A DNA stretch of 64,000 nt from Lachnospiraceae bacterium (GTDB lineage Bacteria; Bacillota; Clostridia; Lachnospirales; Lachnospiraceae), in assembly GCA_009911185.1 (NCBI GenBank), contig QXWW01000002.1, positions 1 to 64,000 of the forward strand, in the 5' to 3' direction. Under the pieces are notes generated by a model. The model was not told the DNA's origin. It did no database searches and saw only the letters and a program-made list of their open reading frames with translations. The translations under genes and the position numbers were made by a program. Below are positions 55,485 to 64,000 of this stretch, one piece after another. The number at the start of each line of letters is the position of its first letter. The first letter of the stretch is position 1.

Positions 55485-57245
55485 TTATAGCTTAAATCTA
55501 TTCACTTCGTGATTCAGTTTGCCGGCGATATCCATATTTGAATTTGCTTCGGCTCCAATATCGCCCACGCTGGTTGTAAGATTGACCGATCTTTCCGTAA
55601 CGCTGGTTACACCTACGGCGCTCTCGCTTACAGCATTTTTCACAGCCTCTACGGCTTCCCGGATATGATCCATACTCATCTTTAGCTGCTTGCTGTCTGA
55701 AGCAAACTCCAGCATCATCTGATTCATTTTGCCGACATCATCCTGATAATTTTTACTGGTTTCTAAGAGCTTCTCAAAACCGCCCATAGCGGTCTGATCC
55801 ATAAAATCCATCATTTCTTTGGCTTCTCTGGCAAGTTCATCCACCGTCTGTATCACAGCAGCGGTTACATTCTGTATCTCTGTGGCTGCATCCGCAGAAT
55901 TAAGCGCAAGCTTTCCAATTTCATCTGCAACTACCGCAAAGCCTTTTCCGGCTGCTCCGGCACGCGCCGCTTCTATACTTGCATTTAAGGCCAGAAGATT
56001 TGTCTCCTCCGTTATGCTGATAATATTTTTGGTAAGCTCCCGTACCTCCTCCACTTCTTTGGATTTTTCTATTTTCTGCTGAACGGACGCGGCCATATTG
56101 GCCACCTTATCCCGGGCATTCTGCCGCTGCAAAACGGCATTGCTATGCACCTTCGAAGCTTTTTGCATAATTTCGTCAGAGGAACCGCTTCCATCCTCAG
56201 CCTGCTGGTAAATCTCTTCAATCAACTCAAATACCTGCTGTATGGATTCATTGGTCTGATCCAGGGAAGCGCTCGACTCCTCCAGCGCCGCGCTCATTTG
56301 TTCCATCGTGGAAGACACATCGGAAATACTCATCTCTGCGTCAGAGAGATTCGAAGCAATTACGCCAGTGCTTCCATTCAAATGTTGGGAATTTGCGGCA
56401 ATATTCAGCATAATCTTCCGGATATATGACAGAAGCTCATTTACATTATCTGCAATCAATTCCATTTCATCCCCGGTACGTACATCCAGTTTCTGCGTCA
56501 AATCTCCTTCATTATGTACCAGCTCATAAATTTTCCTGTCTACCGTACGCAGGCTTCTTATAATTGCACTTACAATCACATTGATAATGGTAAGTGCAAC
56601 CACAAGACAGATTGCAGCGATCCCTGTCACCTGTTTTAAAATGATATTCAGATGGTTCACCACGCCGGAAGCATCATAATCGCAGCCGATAATCGCTGTT
56701 ACCTCTTTTCCGTCAGCGTCCATGACCGGCATATAAGCGGTGATTAAATCTCCGTCTTCTGTGGAATCTATGTAATCCTGCACATAGGCTTCCCCGTTAA
56801 ACACGCCCTGCAGTTCCTGATAAGATACCTCAAACGGATCTCCGATCTCTCCGCGGTTCTCTGGATTATCGTCGGTATCCACTCCATAAAAAACCTGTTT
56901 GCCATCAGTATACAATGTATACAGATATTTAATGCCGCAGTCGTTGCGAATACTCCTCAACGAAGATAACTGGTTCTTAAATTGTTCGCTGTCTTCATCC
57001 CCCGGCTTAAGCTTTCCAATCTCCTCCCCATTTACAACCTTCGCCGAGATGATCGCCGCCATTCGCGCCTCTTCCACCCCCATAGCTACCAGACCTTCTT
57101 CCAGTCTTGTATAAGAACTTACTCCCATAATCACACATAGTAAAATAATGATACTTGTTGCCGGAAGCAAAATCTTCCAGCGAATACTCATCCTTCTTGT
57201 TCTTCGTCTTGATGAGCCTTTGCCTTTTTGTCGTCTGTTCAACAT
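55485..57245 (-). CDS. Methyl-accepting chemotaxis protein with CACHE-type sensor
   Basis: A 586-residue chemoreceptor. After a basic start come a membrane helix (about 25-47), a single-CACHE-like outside domain ([54 protein letters not shown]), a second helix (about 206-228), HAMP and the signalling domain with tip [32 protein letters not shown] small organic ligand is likely. It lies 26 bases after the PocR-type protein; the two probably work in one receptor array. Confidence 0.93.
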   Translation of the reverse strand: MLNRRQKGKGSSRRRTRRMSIRWKILLPATSIIILLCVIMGVSSYTRLEEGLVAMGVEEARMAAIISAKVVNGEEIGKLKPGDEDSEQFKNQLSSLRSIRNDCGIKYLYTLYTDGKQVFYGVDTDDNPENRGEIGDPFEVSYQELQGVFNGEAYVQDYIDSTEDGDLITAYMPVMDADGKEVTAIIGCDYDASGVVNHLNIILKQVTGIAAICLVVALTIINVIVSAIIRSLRTVDRKIYELVHNEGDLTQKLDVRTGDEMELIADNVNELLSYIRKIMLNIAANSQHLNGSTGVIASNLSDAEMSISDVSSTMEQMSAALEESSASLDQTNESIQQVFELIEEIYQQAEDGSGSSDEIMQKASKVHSNAVLQRQNARDKVANMAASVQQKIEKSKEVEEVRELTKNIISITEETNLLALNASIEAARAGAAGKGFAVVADEIGKLALNSADAATEIQNVTAAVIQTVDELAREAKEMMDFMDQTAMGGFEKLLETSKNYQDDVGKMNQMMLEFASDSKQLKMSMDHIREAVEAVKNAVSESAVGVTSVTERSVNLTTSVGDIGAEANSNMDIAGKLNHEVNRFKL

Positions 57246-57271
57246 CAGTTCCGCCTTTCCGCCGATTTTAT

Positions 57272-58090
57272 CTATTCACCCTGATGTATATTATCTGACT
57301 CCCGCTTCTTATTTCCAAATTCTGCATTGATGTTTCTTAAAGACTGGTCAATTTCACCCGCCTTGGCGATAATCGCCGCATATTTCTCCGTTGCCATGGA
57401 AGATAATTTCCCCATCTCACCTGCAACGATATTAAATCCCCGTCCAGCTTCCCCGGCGCGGGCTGCTTCAATGCTTGCATTTAAGGCAAGAATATTCTGT
57501 TTCTTAGAAACCTTCGTTAAATCCCTGACCATGGCCTCAATTTGAACCACATTATCCGTCGTGACACCGATTTCTTTGTCGATCACGGCAATTTTTGACT
57601 TGTCTTTACGAAGGGAATATCTCTGGTTAATCAGCATATTGATCATCACTTCCAAAAGCTTTGCCACACTGCGGATGGATTCCTCCGTTTTTACCGGAAC
57701 CTTTTTCAGCGCATTAATATACTCGTCCGGGTCAATGGAAAGTTCGACGGCAAGATCGCGAAACTTATCATAATCCGGCTCCCCAGGCAATACCTGGCCC
57801 CCCATAATCGTTCCCAGCTTCTCTCCTTCAATTACAATATCCGAAGAAAAATCCATTAAACCTGAATGACAGAAATATACGCCTTTTCCCTCCATGTCGC
57901 ACTTGTGGCAGCGTTTTGCCCCCAGCTCGCTGCCCTTCGTATACTTCCTGCAAAAATCCGTGCCATTACTGTCCTCTGTAACATGATTCCCCTCCCGGTC
58001 AATAATACATACCGTTACTCCGGTAGCAGAAGCGTACAAATCCTGAATTTCCTGTAACTGCTCTCTTTCAATAAAGTCCAGTATCTCCAT
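57272..58090 (-). CDS. Soluble PocR-domain receptor with short chemotaxis signalling region
   Basis: A 272-residue cytoplasmic protein. Residues about 5-160 form a PocR ligand-binding domain with its cysteine set ([27 protein letters not shown]). The C-terminus has an MCP hairpin tip ([23 protein letters not shown]), but the arms are very short. No membrane helix exists. PocR domains bind small carbon compounds or sense redox state; the ligand here is unknown. I chose the ATG at 58090, five bases after GGAGG. It is transcribed with the downstream chemoreceptor. Confidence 0.88.
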   Translation of the reverse strand: MEILDFIEREQLQEIQDLYASATGVTVCIIDREGNHVTEDSNGTDFCRKYTKGSELGAKRCHKCDMEGKGVYFCHSGLMDFSSDIVIEGEKLGTIMGGQVLPGEPDYDKFRDLAVELSIDPDEYINALKKVPVKTEESIRSVAKLLEVMINMLINQRYSLRKDKSKIAVIDKEIGVTTDNVVQIEAMVRDLTKVSKKQNILALNASIEAARAGEAGRGFNIVAGEMGKLSSMATEKYAAIIAKAGEIDQSLRNINAEFGNKKRESDNIHQGE

Positions 58091-58327
58091 AGTTTCCTCC
58101 ATTCTGTGCGACTTTTTACCCCATTGATGTTTGAAAAACTCAGCACTTTTTCTTCCTTCTCTGTTTCCAAAACATTACACTTTGCTGCCAAATTTCCCCG
58201 ATAAGAGACCTCGCGTCTCTTCCGGACATCCGCCACCGTTCCCCCCCAAACCTCAAAACCCCTTCGCAGGATGCATTCCCATAACTTTCCCGGAACACGG
58301 CTCTGAGTTTTGGACGGTATCATATCT
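58091..58327 (-). promoter_or_regulatory. Long structured leader of the PocR receptor operon
   Basis: Between the predicted start site near 58327 and the ATG lie about 237 untranslated bases. They can fold in competing ways: AAAACTCAG (58303-58311, minus strand) can pair with CTGAGTTTT (58135-58143), or CAAAAC within the same segment can pair with GTTTTG (58254-58259). A stable hairpin AGAGAC/GTCTCT lies near 58205-58220. It matches no riboswitch class I can recall by eye. Confidence 0.45.
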
Positions 58328-58333
58328 GCCGCT

Positions 58334-58362
58334 ATTATACCACTCTTTGAGCTTTAAGACAA
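58334..58362 (-). promoter_or_regulatory. Sigma-A promoter of the PocR receptor operon
   Basis: Minus-strand TTGTCT (58357-58362), 17 bases, TATAAT (58334-58339). Confidence 0.72.
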
Positions 58363-58379
58363 TAAAAACACTGTTTGTA

Positions 58380-59753
58380 TTACTGCTGCTTTTTTAATAT
58401 TTTAGGAAATAAAATACAAAATGCCGTGATGGTTACCGCTGCCGCCGCCAGGTCTGAGACTGCTTCGGCCAGAAATACTGCCATCAGCTTATCCTCCAGC
58501 AGCAAAGGAAGTAAAAAAATCAGCGGAATCATTAAAATCAGTTTTCGGAAACAGGCAAAAAACAACGATGCCTTTGCCTGGCCCAAAGCCAGAAACGTCT
58601 GCTGGCACGCCATCTGCCCTCCCATCGCAAATGCGCCTGCCAGGAATATCCTCATTGCCCAGCTCGCCATATCATACAGTTCCTGGGAACTATCGTTAAA
58701 AAACCGTACAAAAATTCCTGGAAAAAGCATTATTACTACCCATATAGCGACTGCAAAACCCATACTCACGCCAAACAGCAGCCAAAATGTTTTTTTCACA
58801 CGCTTATGATTTCCAGCGCCATAATTAAAGCTGATAATTGGCTGCGCACCCTGTCCCAGCCCGCTCAGCGGCAGAAAAATCATCTGCATCACACTGCTTA
58901 AAATAGTAATCGCAGATACCGCCATATCCCCGCCATATTTATACAGAGAAGTGTTATAGGAAACGTTAATCAGGCTTTCCGTACTCTGCATTACAAATGG
59001 AGACACCCCCAATGCAAGTACCGGAAGCACATATTCTTTTTTCATTTGAAGATATTTTTTCTCTATCCGTAGCTGCGTCTTTGGCCCTCTAAGAAAACAC
59101 AGAACCCAAACCGCCGAAACCGCCTGGGATAAAATGGTGGCCAGTGCGGCCCCGGATACGCCCATATGAAGTCCAAAAATAAAAACGGGGTCCAAAATAA
59201 TATTTATAACCGCCCCAATCAAAATAGTCTCCATTCCCACCAGGGAAAATCCCTGAGTTGTGATAAAACTGTTTAAGCCCAGAGAAAACATAACAAAGAT
59301 ACTTCCACATACATAAATCCTCAGATACCCCCATGCATACGGTATGGTATTGTCACTGGCCCCAAACATATACAGGAGTTCTTTTCCAAAAACCAGAAAT
59401 ACAACCGTGAGAATCACAGCCATTCCTGTCAGCATCACCACACAGGAACCAAGCGTCTTCCTGGCACTCTCCAAATCTCCCTTTCCCATATAAATAGCCG
59501 CCTTAGGCGCGCCTCCCATCCCCAACAGGGCGCTGAACGCCATTACCAGCAGGATAATTGGCAGACACAGTCCTATTCCCGTAAGGGCAATGGCTCCCGT
59601 ATCCTTAATATGACCGATATAAATCCGGTCAACAATATTATAGAGCATATTAACAAGCTGCGCCAGGATTGCCGGAAGCGCCAGGTTTAACAGCAGTCTT
59701 CCCACCGGATCTTTTCCTAAATCTGTTTTCTGTTTTTTACTATTAAATGCCAT
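58380..59753 (-). CDS. MATE family efflux transporter
   Basis: A 457-residue membrane protein with about twelve helices. It starts DLGKDPVGRLLLNLALPAILAQLVNMLYNIVDRIYIGH, typical of MATE carriers, and has the second-half repeat with LPLSGLGQGAQPIISFNYGAGN. Such proteins expel drugs or metabolites using Na+ or H+ gradients. The substrate is unknown. AAAGGAA precedes the ATG. Confidence 0.92.
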   Translation of the reverse strand: MAFNSKKQKTDLGKDPVGRLLLNLALPAILAQLVNMLYNIVDRIYIGHIKDTGAIALTGIGLCLPIILLVMAFSALLGMGGAPKAAIYMGKGDLESARKTLGSCVVMLTGMAVILTVVFLVFGKELLYMFGASDNTIPYAWGYLRIYVCGSIFVMFSLGLNSFITTQGFSLVGMETILIGAVINIILDPVFIFGLHMGVSGAALATILSQAVSAVWVLCFLRGPKTQLRIEKKYLQMKKEYVLPVLALGVSPFVMQSTESLINVSYNTSLYKYGGDMAVSAITILSSVMQMIFLPLSGLGQGAQPIISFNYGAGNHKRVKKTFWLLFGVSMGFAVAIWVVIMLFPGIFVRFFNDSSQELYDMASWAMRIFLAGAFAMGGQMACQQTFLALGQAKASLFFACFRKLILMIPLIFLLPLLLEDKLMAVFLAEAVSDLAAAAVTITAFCILFPKILKKQQ

Positions 59754-59834
59754 ATCTTTTTCCTTTATTATTCGGGGAATTAAAAGCCCCGAGCTGCTTT
59801 GAGAAATTTCAGTCCTTTTGCCGACATATCAGGT

Positions 59835-59874
59835 ATACAAAAACTCTCATAGACATAAAGTCTATGAGAGTTTT
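59835..59874 (-). terminator. Terminator of the tRNA pair
   Basis: AAAACTCTCATAGAC and GTCTATGAGAGTTTT are perfect inverted copies (15 pairs) around a five-base loop, followed by T on the minus strand. Confidence 0.88.
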
Positions 59875-59879
59875 AACAA

Positions 59880-59950
59880 AGGCGACAACCAGATTTGAAC
59901 TGGTGATCAGGGTGTTGCAGACCCACGCCTTACCACTTGGCTATGTCGCC
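59880..59950 (-). tRNA. tRNA-Cys (GCA)
   Basis: Acceptor GGCGACA pairs with TGTCGCC, discriminator T as usual for Cys, anticodon GCA in CTGCAAC, T-loop GTTCAAATC. CCA is not encoded. Transcribed after tRNA-Glu. Confidence 0.95.
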
Positions 59951-60003
59951 CTAACTTATTATATTATAACAAATATAAAAATATTCGTCAATACCTTTTT
60001 TAA

Positions 60004-60075
60004 TGACTCCTACGGGAATCGAACCCGTGTTACCGCCGTGAAAGGGCGATGTCTTAACCGCTTGACCAAGGAGCC
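60004..60075 (-). tRNA. tRNA-Glu (TTC)
   Basis: Acceptor GGCTCCT pairs with AGGAGTC (one G-U), discriminator A, anticodon TTC in CTTTCAC, T-loop GTTCGATTC. It is 53 bases upstream of tRNA-Cys on the same strand. Confidence 0.95.
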
Positions 60076-60104
60076 TTATTGTCACCATGCCAGCGACATA
60101 TGCT

Positions 60105-60133
60105 ATCATAACATAACTTCGTCATATTTGCAA
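60105..60133 (-). promoter_or_regulatory. Promoter of the tRNA-Glu/tRNA-Cys unit
   Basis: Minus-strand TTGCAA (60128-60133), 17 bases, TATGAT (60105-60110), about 30 bases before tRNA-Glu. Confidence 0.72.
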
Positions 60134-60220
60134 GTGTTTTTTTCTTATTTTTACAAATCATTCTACCGTTCCGGGAGCGGCGATGAATTCTGCCGCACAA
60201 ATCATTTGCTCCCGGATACC

Positions 60221-61603
60221 TTATCGCTGCTCCGCAACACATGATTTTATCACATAACAAGCCCGGCCTTTTTCCTTTGCCTCATATAATATATAATCTG
60301 TTTCCGATAATAAATGCTTCACACTCTGCGGAAAAACAAACTGATACGCGCCTATACTGCAGCTTACTTTCCTGTCTGCCAAAATACCGGAAATACATTC
60401 CAGAAAATGATCCAGTTTTTGTTTCATAACTTGCTGTGATATTGGCCTGTCAAGTATGGCGGCAAATTCATCTCCGCCGACCCTTCCCACTCTGCCGGCG
60501 TCGGCAAAAATATTCTGCAGATTTACTGCAATTTCCCGCAATACCTGATCTCCAACTGTATGGCCGAAAGTATCATTGATTTCCTTAAAATAATCGACAT
60601 CCACAAACAAAAACCAGCCGCTTTGAGCTGTATCTGCACGGACGTCTTTCTGCGCCTTATTACAGTACTGAATAAACATCCTTCTGCCCATTACATTGGT
60701 AAGATCATCCATCTCCCCCCTGTACTCCCTGTATGACATATATTTGTAAATACAAATCAATAGAAATATCGAAATAAAATTTAACGACAAAAAAGCAATT
60801 AGAAACTGAATCTGCAGACGCAGCAGGTCTGCAGAAATCATGGGCGTTACCGTCACCCCATGCTGCTGCAGCATATAGGTTTCCCTTTGAGAAAAGTAAA
60901 CCGCTGCAATAATAGCCGTACACACCATAAAAAATTCAAATACTCCAAAAAACAAATTCATTTTTCCGGAGGTAAAAGGATTATGTATGCGCTGATTAAT
61001 ACACAGCCTTACATTTTGTACCGTATCGCTATGATAAACCGACCACAGCAATTGAACTGCAAGAATGCAGATGACGGAAAAAACCACATCACGCCACTTC
61101 AAATGCAACGCCGTCCTATAACCGTAACCAAGATCCGGAAATAAAATCCCCATGGAAACGTATACAAGCATCGTATGTAATTTGGGTGCAATCGCACAAA
61201 CCGCAATTCTCCACAAACGATTGTGTTTCCCTTTTTTCACAACTGCAAAAGCCAGCCCAATAAGCAAGCCAAACAAGGTTCGCGTTCCCACGCTCAGCCA
61301 AAGACTGCCCAATGGAAATTCACTCAAAAATGGAGAGAATACCCTGTCTGCGGGCATAACATAAGAAGAAGACGCCTTATACATACTGGCAATTCCAAAC
61401 ACAAATCCGGCCGCTGCAGATTGTGCAGGCCCCAAAAGACATCCTGCCACCACGATTGGAAGATACGCTATTGTAATTGAAATAGGGGGTATATGAATAT
61501 ACCCCAGAAAAGTAAATGACATTAAAAGTTCAATTGCAATTAAAATTCCAAAACAATAACGTTCGAAACAAGAATTATTCCACATTTCTTTCAATTTCTT
61601 CAT
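60221..61603 (-). CDS. Diguanylate cyclase with ECF S-component-like membrane module
   Basis: A 460-residue membrane protein. Residues about 17-190 look like the S component of an ECF vitamin transporter (IPPISITIAYLPIVVAGCLLGPAQSAAAGFVFG). Two further helices (about 215-240, 268-288) lead to a GGDEF domain with intact GGDEF at 376-380 and DVDYFKEINDTFGHTVGD. It should make cyclic di-GMP; the RxxD inhibitory site before GGDEF is missing. The start at 61603 follows AAGGGAG. It is divergent from bioB. A ligand-sensing role of the S-like module is inference. Confidence 0.85.
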   Translation of the reverse strand: MKKLKEMWNNSCFERYCFGILIAIELLMSFTFLGYIHIPPISITIAYLPIVVAGCLLGPAQSAAAGFVFGIASMYKASSSYVMPADRVFSPFLSEFPLGSLWLSVGTRTLFGLLIGLAFAVVKKGKHNRLWRIAVCAIAPKLHTMLVYVSMGILFPDLGYGYRTALHLKWRDVVFSVICILAVQLLWSVYHSDTVQNVRLCINQRIHNPFTSGKMNLFFGVFEFFMVCTAIIAAVYFSQRETYMLQQHGVTVTPMISADLLRLQIQFLIAFLSLNFISIFLLICIYKYMSYREYRGEMDDLTNVMGRRMFIQYCNKAQKDVRADTAQSGWFLFVDVDYFKEINDTFGHTVGDQVLREIAVNLQNIFADAGRVGRVGGDEFAAILDRPISQQVMKQKLDHFLECISGILADRKVSCSIGAYQFVFPQSVKHLLSETDYILYEAKEKGRACYVIKSCVAEQR

Positions 61604-61640
61604 CAAAAACCGCTCCCTTACCAGTAGAAACAATCAAAAT

Positions 61641-61669
61641 AATATAATCTATGTTAAGGTAAAAGTCAA
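61641..61669 (-). promoter_or_regulatory. Sigma-A promoter of the GGDEF gene
   Basis: Minus-strand TTGACT (61664-61669), 17 bases, TATATT (61641-61646). Confidence 0.72.
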
Positions 61670-61754
61670 TATCATGCGTCAAAATAGGGTTTATTTGTCA
61701 TTATTTAGCAGCATTTAACATCTATATAATTTCAAAAACAAGTAGAAAAGTCAG

Positions 61755-61810
61755 AAATGTAAACGCTTATATAAATCAGGTTGACATTTCATTCTCACTT
61801 CATGTATATT
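61755..61810 (+). promoter_or_regulatory. bioB promoter overlapped by a BirA-type operator
   Basis: TTGACA (61781-61786), 18 bases, TATATT (61805-61810). The operator halves AAATGTAAAC (61755-61764) and GTTGACATTT (61780-61789) are inverted copies separated by exactly 15 bases, the layout of the Firmicutes biotin-repressor BirA site; the right half contains the -35. Confidence 0.75.
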
Positions 61811-61846
61811 ATTGACAGGAGCTTAAACTACACATAGGAGGAAGAT

Positions 61847-62812
61847 ATGGAAAAACAACTGGAAGACCTGAAACAAAAAGTATTAAGCGGATATCAAATT
61901 AACCGTTGTGAAGCGCTTGCACTTTCCACTATGCCTTTAGAACCACTCTGTGCCAGCGCAAACGAAATACGTCAGTTTTTCTGTGGAAATCATTTTGACC
62001 TGTGCACCATTATTAACGGTAAGAGTGGAAAATGCACGGAAGACTGCAAATATTGCGCTCAATCTTCTTATTATCAAACAGAAGTGGAAACCTATCCCTT
62101 ACTGGGAACCGAAGAAATAATAAAACAGGCAGAATATAACAAAAAGCGCGGCGTTATACGTTACTCCATTGTTACTTCCGGCAGAAAACTGAGCCGCCGG
62201 GAAGTCGAACAGGTTTGTGAAAGTATCCGCCTGTTAAAAAAATCTGTCGACATTTCCGTATGCGTTTCTTTTGGACTGCTGGATGAAACTGAATTTGAAA
62301 TGGTACGGGAAGCCGGGGCAGTACGGGTTCATAATAATCTGGAAGCCTCGGCAGATTATTTTCCAAGAGTCTGCACCACCCATACCCAGGCGGACAAAAT
62401 TGCGGCCATTCATGCCGCCCAAAAAGCTGGTCTTTCTGTGTGCAGCGGCGGAATCATGGGGCTGGGCGAAAGCATGGAGGACCGAATCGACCTCGCCATC
62501 ACCCTGCGTAAACTGGATATCCAGTCCGTCCCCATCAATATGCTAAATCCCATCCCCAAAACTCCCTATGAAAATAATCCCAGACTGACCGAAGAAGAAA
62601 TGCGCCGAATCGTCGCCCTCTTCCGTTTTATTCTTCCGCATTCCTTTATCCGCCTGGCCGGCGGAAGGGGCCTGATGAAGGATTTTGGCCGAAAATGTTT
62701 TCAGTCCGGGGCCAATGCCGCCATCACCGGAGACATGCTGACCACTTCCGGGATTACCATACAACAGGATATGGAAATGCTTCGGGAGCTTGGTTATGAT
62801 TTGGGGGTATAA
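61847..62812 (+). CDS. bioB: Biotin synthase
   Basis: Inserts sulfur into dethiobiotin, the last step of biotin synthesis. The 321-residue radical SAM enzyme has the cluster cysteines 63, 67 and 70 (CTEDCKYC), the YSIVTSGRKLS and SVCVSFGLL strands, RVHNNLEAS, CSGGIMGLGES and the Arg-bearing segment FIRLAGGR near the second cluster. No other bio gene is adjacent, so the precursor is made elsewhere or imported. AGGAGG precedes the ATG. Confidence 0.96.
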   Translation: MEKQLEDLKQKVLSGYQINRCEALALSTMPLEPLCASANEIRQFFCGNHFDLCTIINGKSGKCTEDCKYCAQSSYYQTEVETYPLLGTEEIIKQAEYNKKRGVIRYSIVTSGRKLSRREVEQVCESIRLLKKSVDISVCVSFGLLDETEFEMVREAGAVRVHNNLEASADYFPRVCTTHTQADKIAAIHAAQKAGLSVCSGGIMGLGESMEDRIDLAITLRKLDIQSVPINMLNPIPKTPYENNPRLTEEEMRRIVALFRFILPHSFIRLAGGRGLMKDFGRKCFQSGANAAITGDMLTTSGITIQQDMEMLRELGYDLGV

Positions 62813-62828
62813 ATGTAACCCCCAAATC
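62798..62828. terminator. Hairpin at the end of bioB and of the nucleotidase gene
   Basis: GATTTGGGGGT and ACCCCCAAATC are perfect inverted copies spanning the bioB stop codon and reaching the end of the convergent gene. A bidirectional terminator is likely; T-runs are short. Confidence 0.7.
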
Positions 62829-63999
62829 ATTTGTCATTCTTACGTATACTGAGCTTATAAATGAACAGCGCAGCCACAAGTATAAGAATTACGATAAAAA
62901 TTGACACTACACTGAAAATTGCCCTGGCCGCCTGGCTTGGATTTCGCATAATAGCCAGAATACTGCCGTCGTTTTCTATTCGTTTACGGTTCTGCGTGGT
63001 ACGGTAATATTCCGGTATCTGTGAGATCCCCTCCGTTTTTTCAAAGGAATCCAGATAATTTGCCACGCAGACCCAGGCTTTTAATTCCCGGCCATCCGTA
63101 TAAATAATATGCTCCTCCAGTTCTTCTGCAGAAATTTCTCTGCCCTTTGCATCTCTGGGCACCACGGAAAGTATCCCATAAGACTGCTTCTCCACGGCTC
63201 CCAGCATTTGCCCGGTGTACAAGTCCGCAATCACACGGTAGAGCCTGTCATTTTCTAATTCAGCGGTATTTCCCTCCATATCCTGTAAAGAAATGTTCGT
63301 AACCCTGTTTAAAAACATACGGCTGGGATTTATGGTATAGGTCAGTCCGCTGGTGTAAAGCTGCGCGGTCGTCATCATTGGCGAAATAGAAGCGTCCACC
63401 TCCGCCATCGTCCGGATGTCTGCTCCGGTCAGATATACGCTCACCAACGGATACCCCGGAACGCCGTCCGCACCGATACCCAGGGACAGCGTTTGAAAGG
63501 CATCGGCCGCTGTAATGTTTCTCTCCTTATGAAATGTGTCGCGAATACATCCGCTGGGTACCACTGCTGTCACCGCTTCTGTATCGTCACCGGTATCACT
63601 GTTGTTGACCGTATATAAATAAGCGTCTGCAAGAAGATTTCCCAAAGGCTCTTCCTGTAAAACCTCTCCCAGCCCATTAATCCTGGTAAACTCCCATGGA
63701 TTGTAGGTCAATACCTGATCCTTGCGATAACCGAACTGCATCATATATTCCTGGTCGATGCTCTTTCCCAATGCTTCTATTTTCTTCTGGACTCCCGGAT
63801 CTGCCTCATAACTATCATCCAGGAGCGTCAGCCTGTAATCCTGCAGCGCCCAGCGTCCATTTTTCTTCTGCTTCATGTTCAGAGAACCGATGCGGGCACC
63901 GTACTCTCCGGCAGATACAATGGCTGTTTCTCCGTGGATAATAGGTTTTTGGAGGATGCTATGGGTATGTCCGCTGATAATCAGATCCAACTGCGGCAC
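62827..63999 (-). CDS. 5'-nucleotidase / UshA-like surface phosphatase, C-terminal part
   Basis: The gene runs off the right edge, so only the last 390 codons are seen. They begin in the metallophosphatase domain (SGHTHS metal motif, QKPIIHGETAIVSAGEYG). Then comes the 5'-nucleotidase C-terminal domain with PLGNLLADAYLY, VPSGCIRDTF and the substrate-binding SGLTYTINPSR. A membrane helix near the C-terminus (FSVVSIFIVILILVAALFIYKL) anchors it, without a sorting signal. It probably cleaves extracellular nucleotides. Confidence 0.88.
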   Translation of the reverse strand: MPQLDLIISGHTHSILQKPIIHGETAIVSAGEYGARIGSLNMKQKKNGRWALQDYRLTLLDDSYEADPGVQKKIEALGKSIDQEYMMQFGYRKDQVLTYNPWEFTRINGLGEVLQEEPLGNLLADAYLYTVNNSDTGDDTEAVTAVVPSGCIRDTFHKERNITAADAFQTLSLGIGADGVPGYPLVSVYLTGADIRTMAEVDASISPMMTTAQLYTSGLTYTINPSRMFLNRVTNISLQDMEGNTAELENDRLYRVIADLYTGQMLGAVEKQSYGILSVVPRDAKGREISAEELEEHIIYTDGRELKAWVCVANYLDSFEKTEGISQIPEYYRTTQNRKRIENDGSILAIMRNPSQAARAIFSVVSIFIVILILVAALFIYKLSIRKNDK

Positions 64000-64000
64000 C

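Noticed and set aside
58091-58327. Cyclic di-GMP riboswitch before the PocR receptor
   Set aside because: The conserved GEMM segments (for example the GNRA tetraloop with its receptor pattern) were not found; kept only as an unclassified leader.

Overview
The window reads as chromosomal DNA of a strictly anaerobic, spore-forming, low-to-mid GC Gram-positive bacterium of the class Clostridia, most likely family Lachnospiraceae. The grounds are spoIID/spoIIQ, a large Bacillus-type SRP RNA, a T-box leader before tyrS, PerR with an N-terminal-rubredoxin rubrerythrin, several multidomain surface proteins of gut-Clostridia type, chemoreceptors, and many AGGAGG ribosome sites with occasional TTG or GTG starts. 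I do not assign a genus.

Layout. 0.3-7.7 kb: a tight minus-strand run pfkA-dnaX-ybaB-recR-LysM protein-DUF5711-cvpA. 7.7-12.8 kb (plus strand): tRNA-Ser(CGA), a lipoprotein, a low-complexity protein, tadA, SRP RNA, then perR and rubrerythrin under matching palindromic operators. 12.8-18.8 kb: a gene-poor, decayed stretch with an HxlR regulator, a large secreted leucine-rich-repeat protein, an internally deleted IS5-type element and gene fragments. 19-31 kb: a ferritin-like protein, DegV, SdpI-like protein, an ABC exporter, a DEAD helicase, a HlyIII protein, the spoIID-spoIIQ pair and a radical-SAM/DUF4130 DNA-metabolism pair. 31-42.6 kb: metG-tatD-rsmA, a chemoreceptor, and a class B sortase overlapping a 1739-residue cell-wall protein. 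42.6-49.1 kb: a zinc-ribbon protein, a Na/Ca exchanger, a PhoR/PhoB-like two-component system with a Na/phosphate cotransporter, and an AI-2E transporter. 49.4-55.2 kb: T-box-tyrS, orphan trpB, an rRNA methyltransferase and two PepSY proteins. 55.4-64 kb: a chemoreceptor pair, MATE transporter, tRNA-Cys and tRNA-Glu, a membrane GGDEF protein, bioB behind a BirA-type operator, and the C-terminal part of a 5'-nucleotidase.

How the genes fit together. Sensing and envelope functions dominate: three chemoreceptor-type proteins, a GGDEF protein whose membrane module looks like an ECF-transporter S component, a sortase with its substrate, and PepSY proteins. Peroxide stress (perR-rbr), phosphate (two-component system plus Na/Pi carrier), biotin (BirA site plus bioB) and tyrosine (T-box plus tyrS) are each visible as local regulator-target sets. 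The points most worth a second look are the S-component-like/GGDEF fusion next to bioB, the sortase substrate with an extra C-terminal membrane segment, the structured leader before the PocR-type receptor, and the LysM protein with a degenerate MPN-like domain inside the replication/recombination operon.
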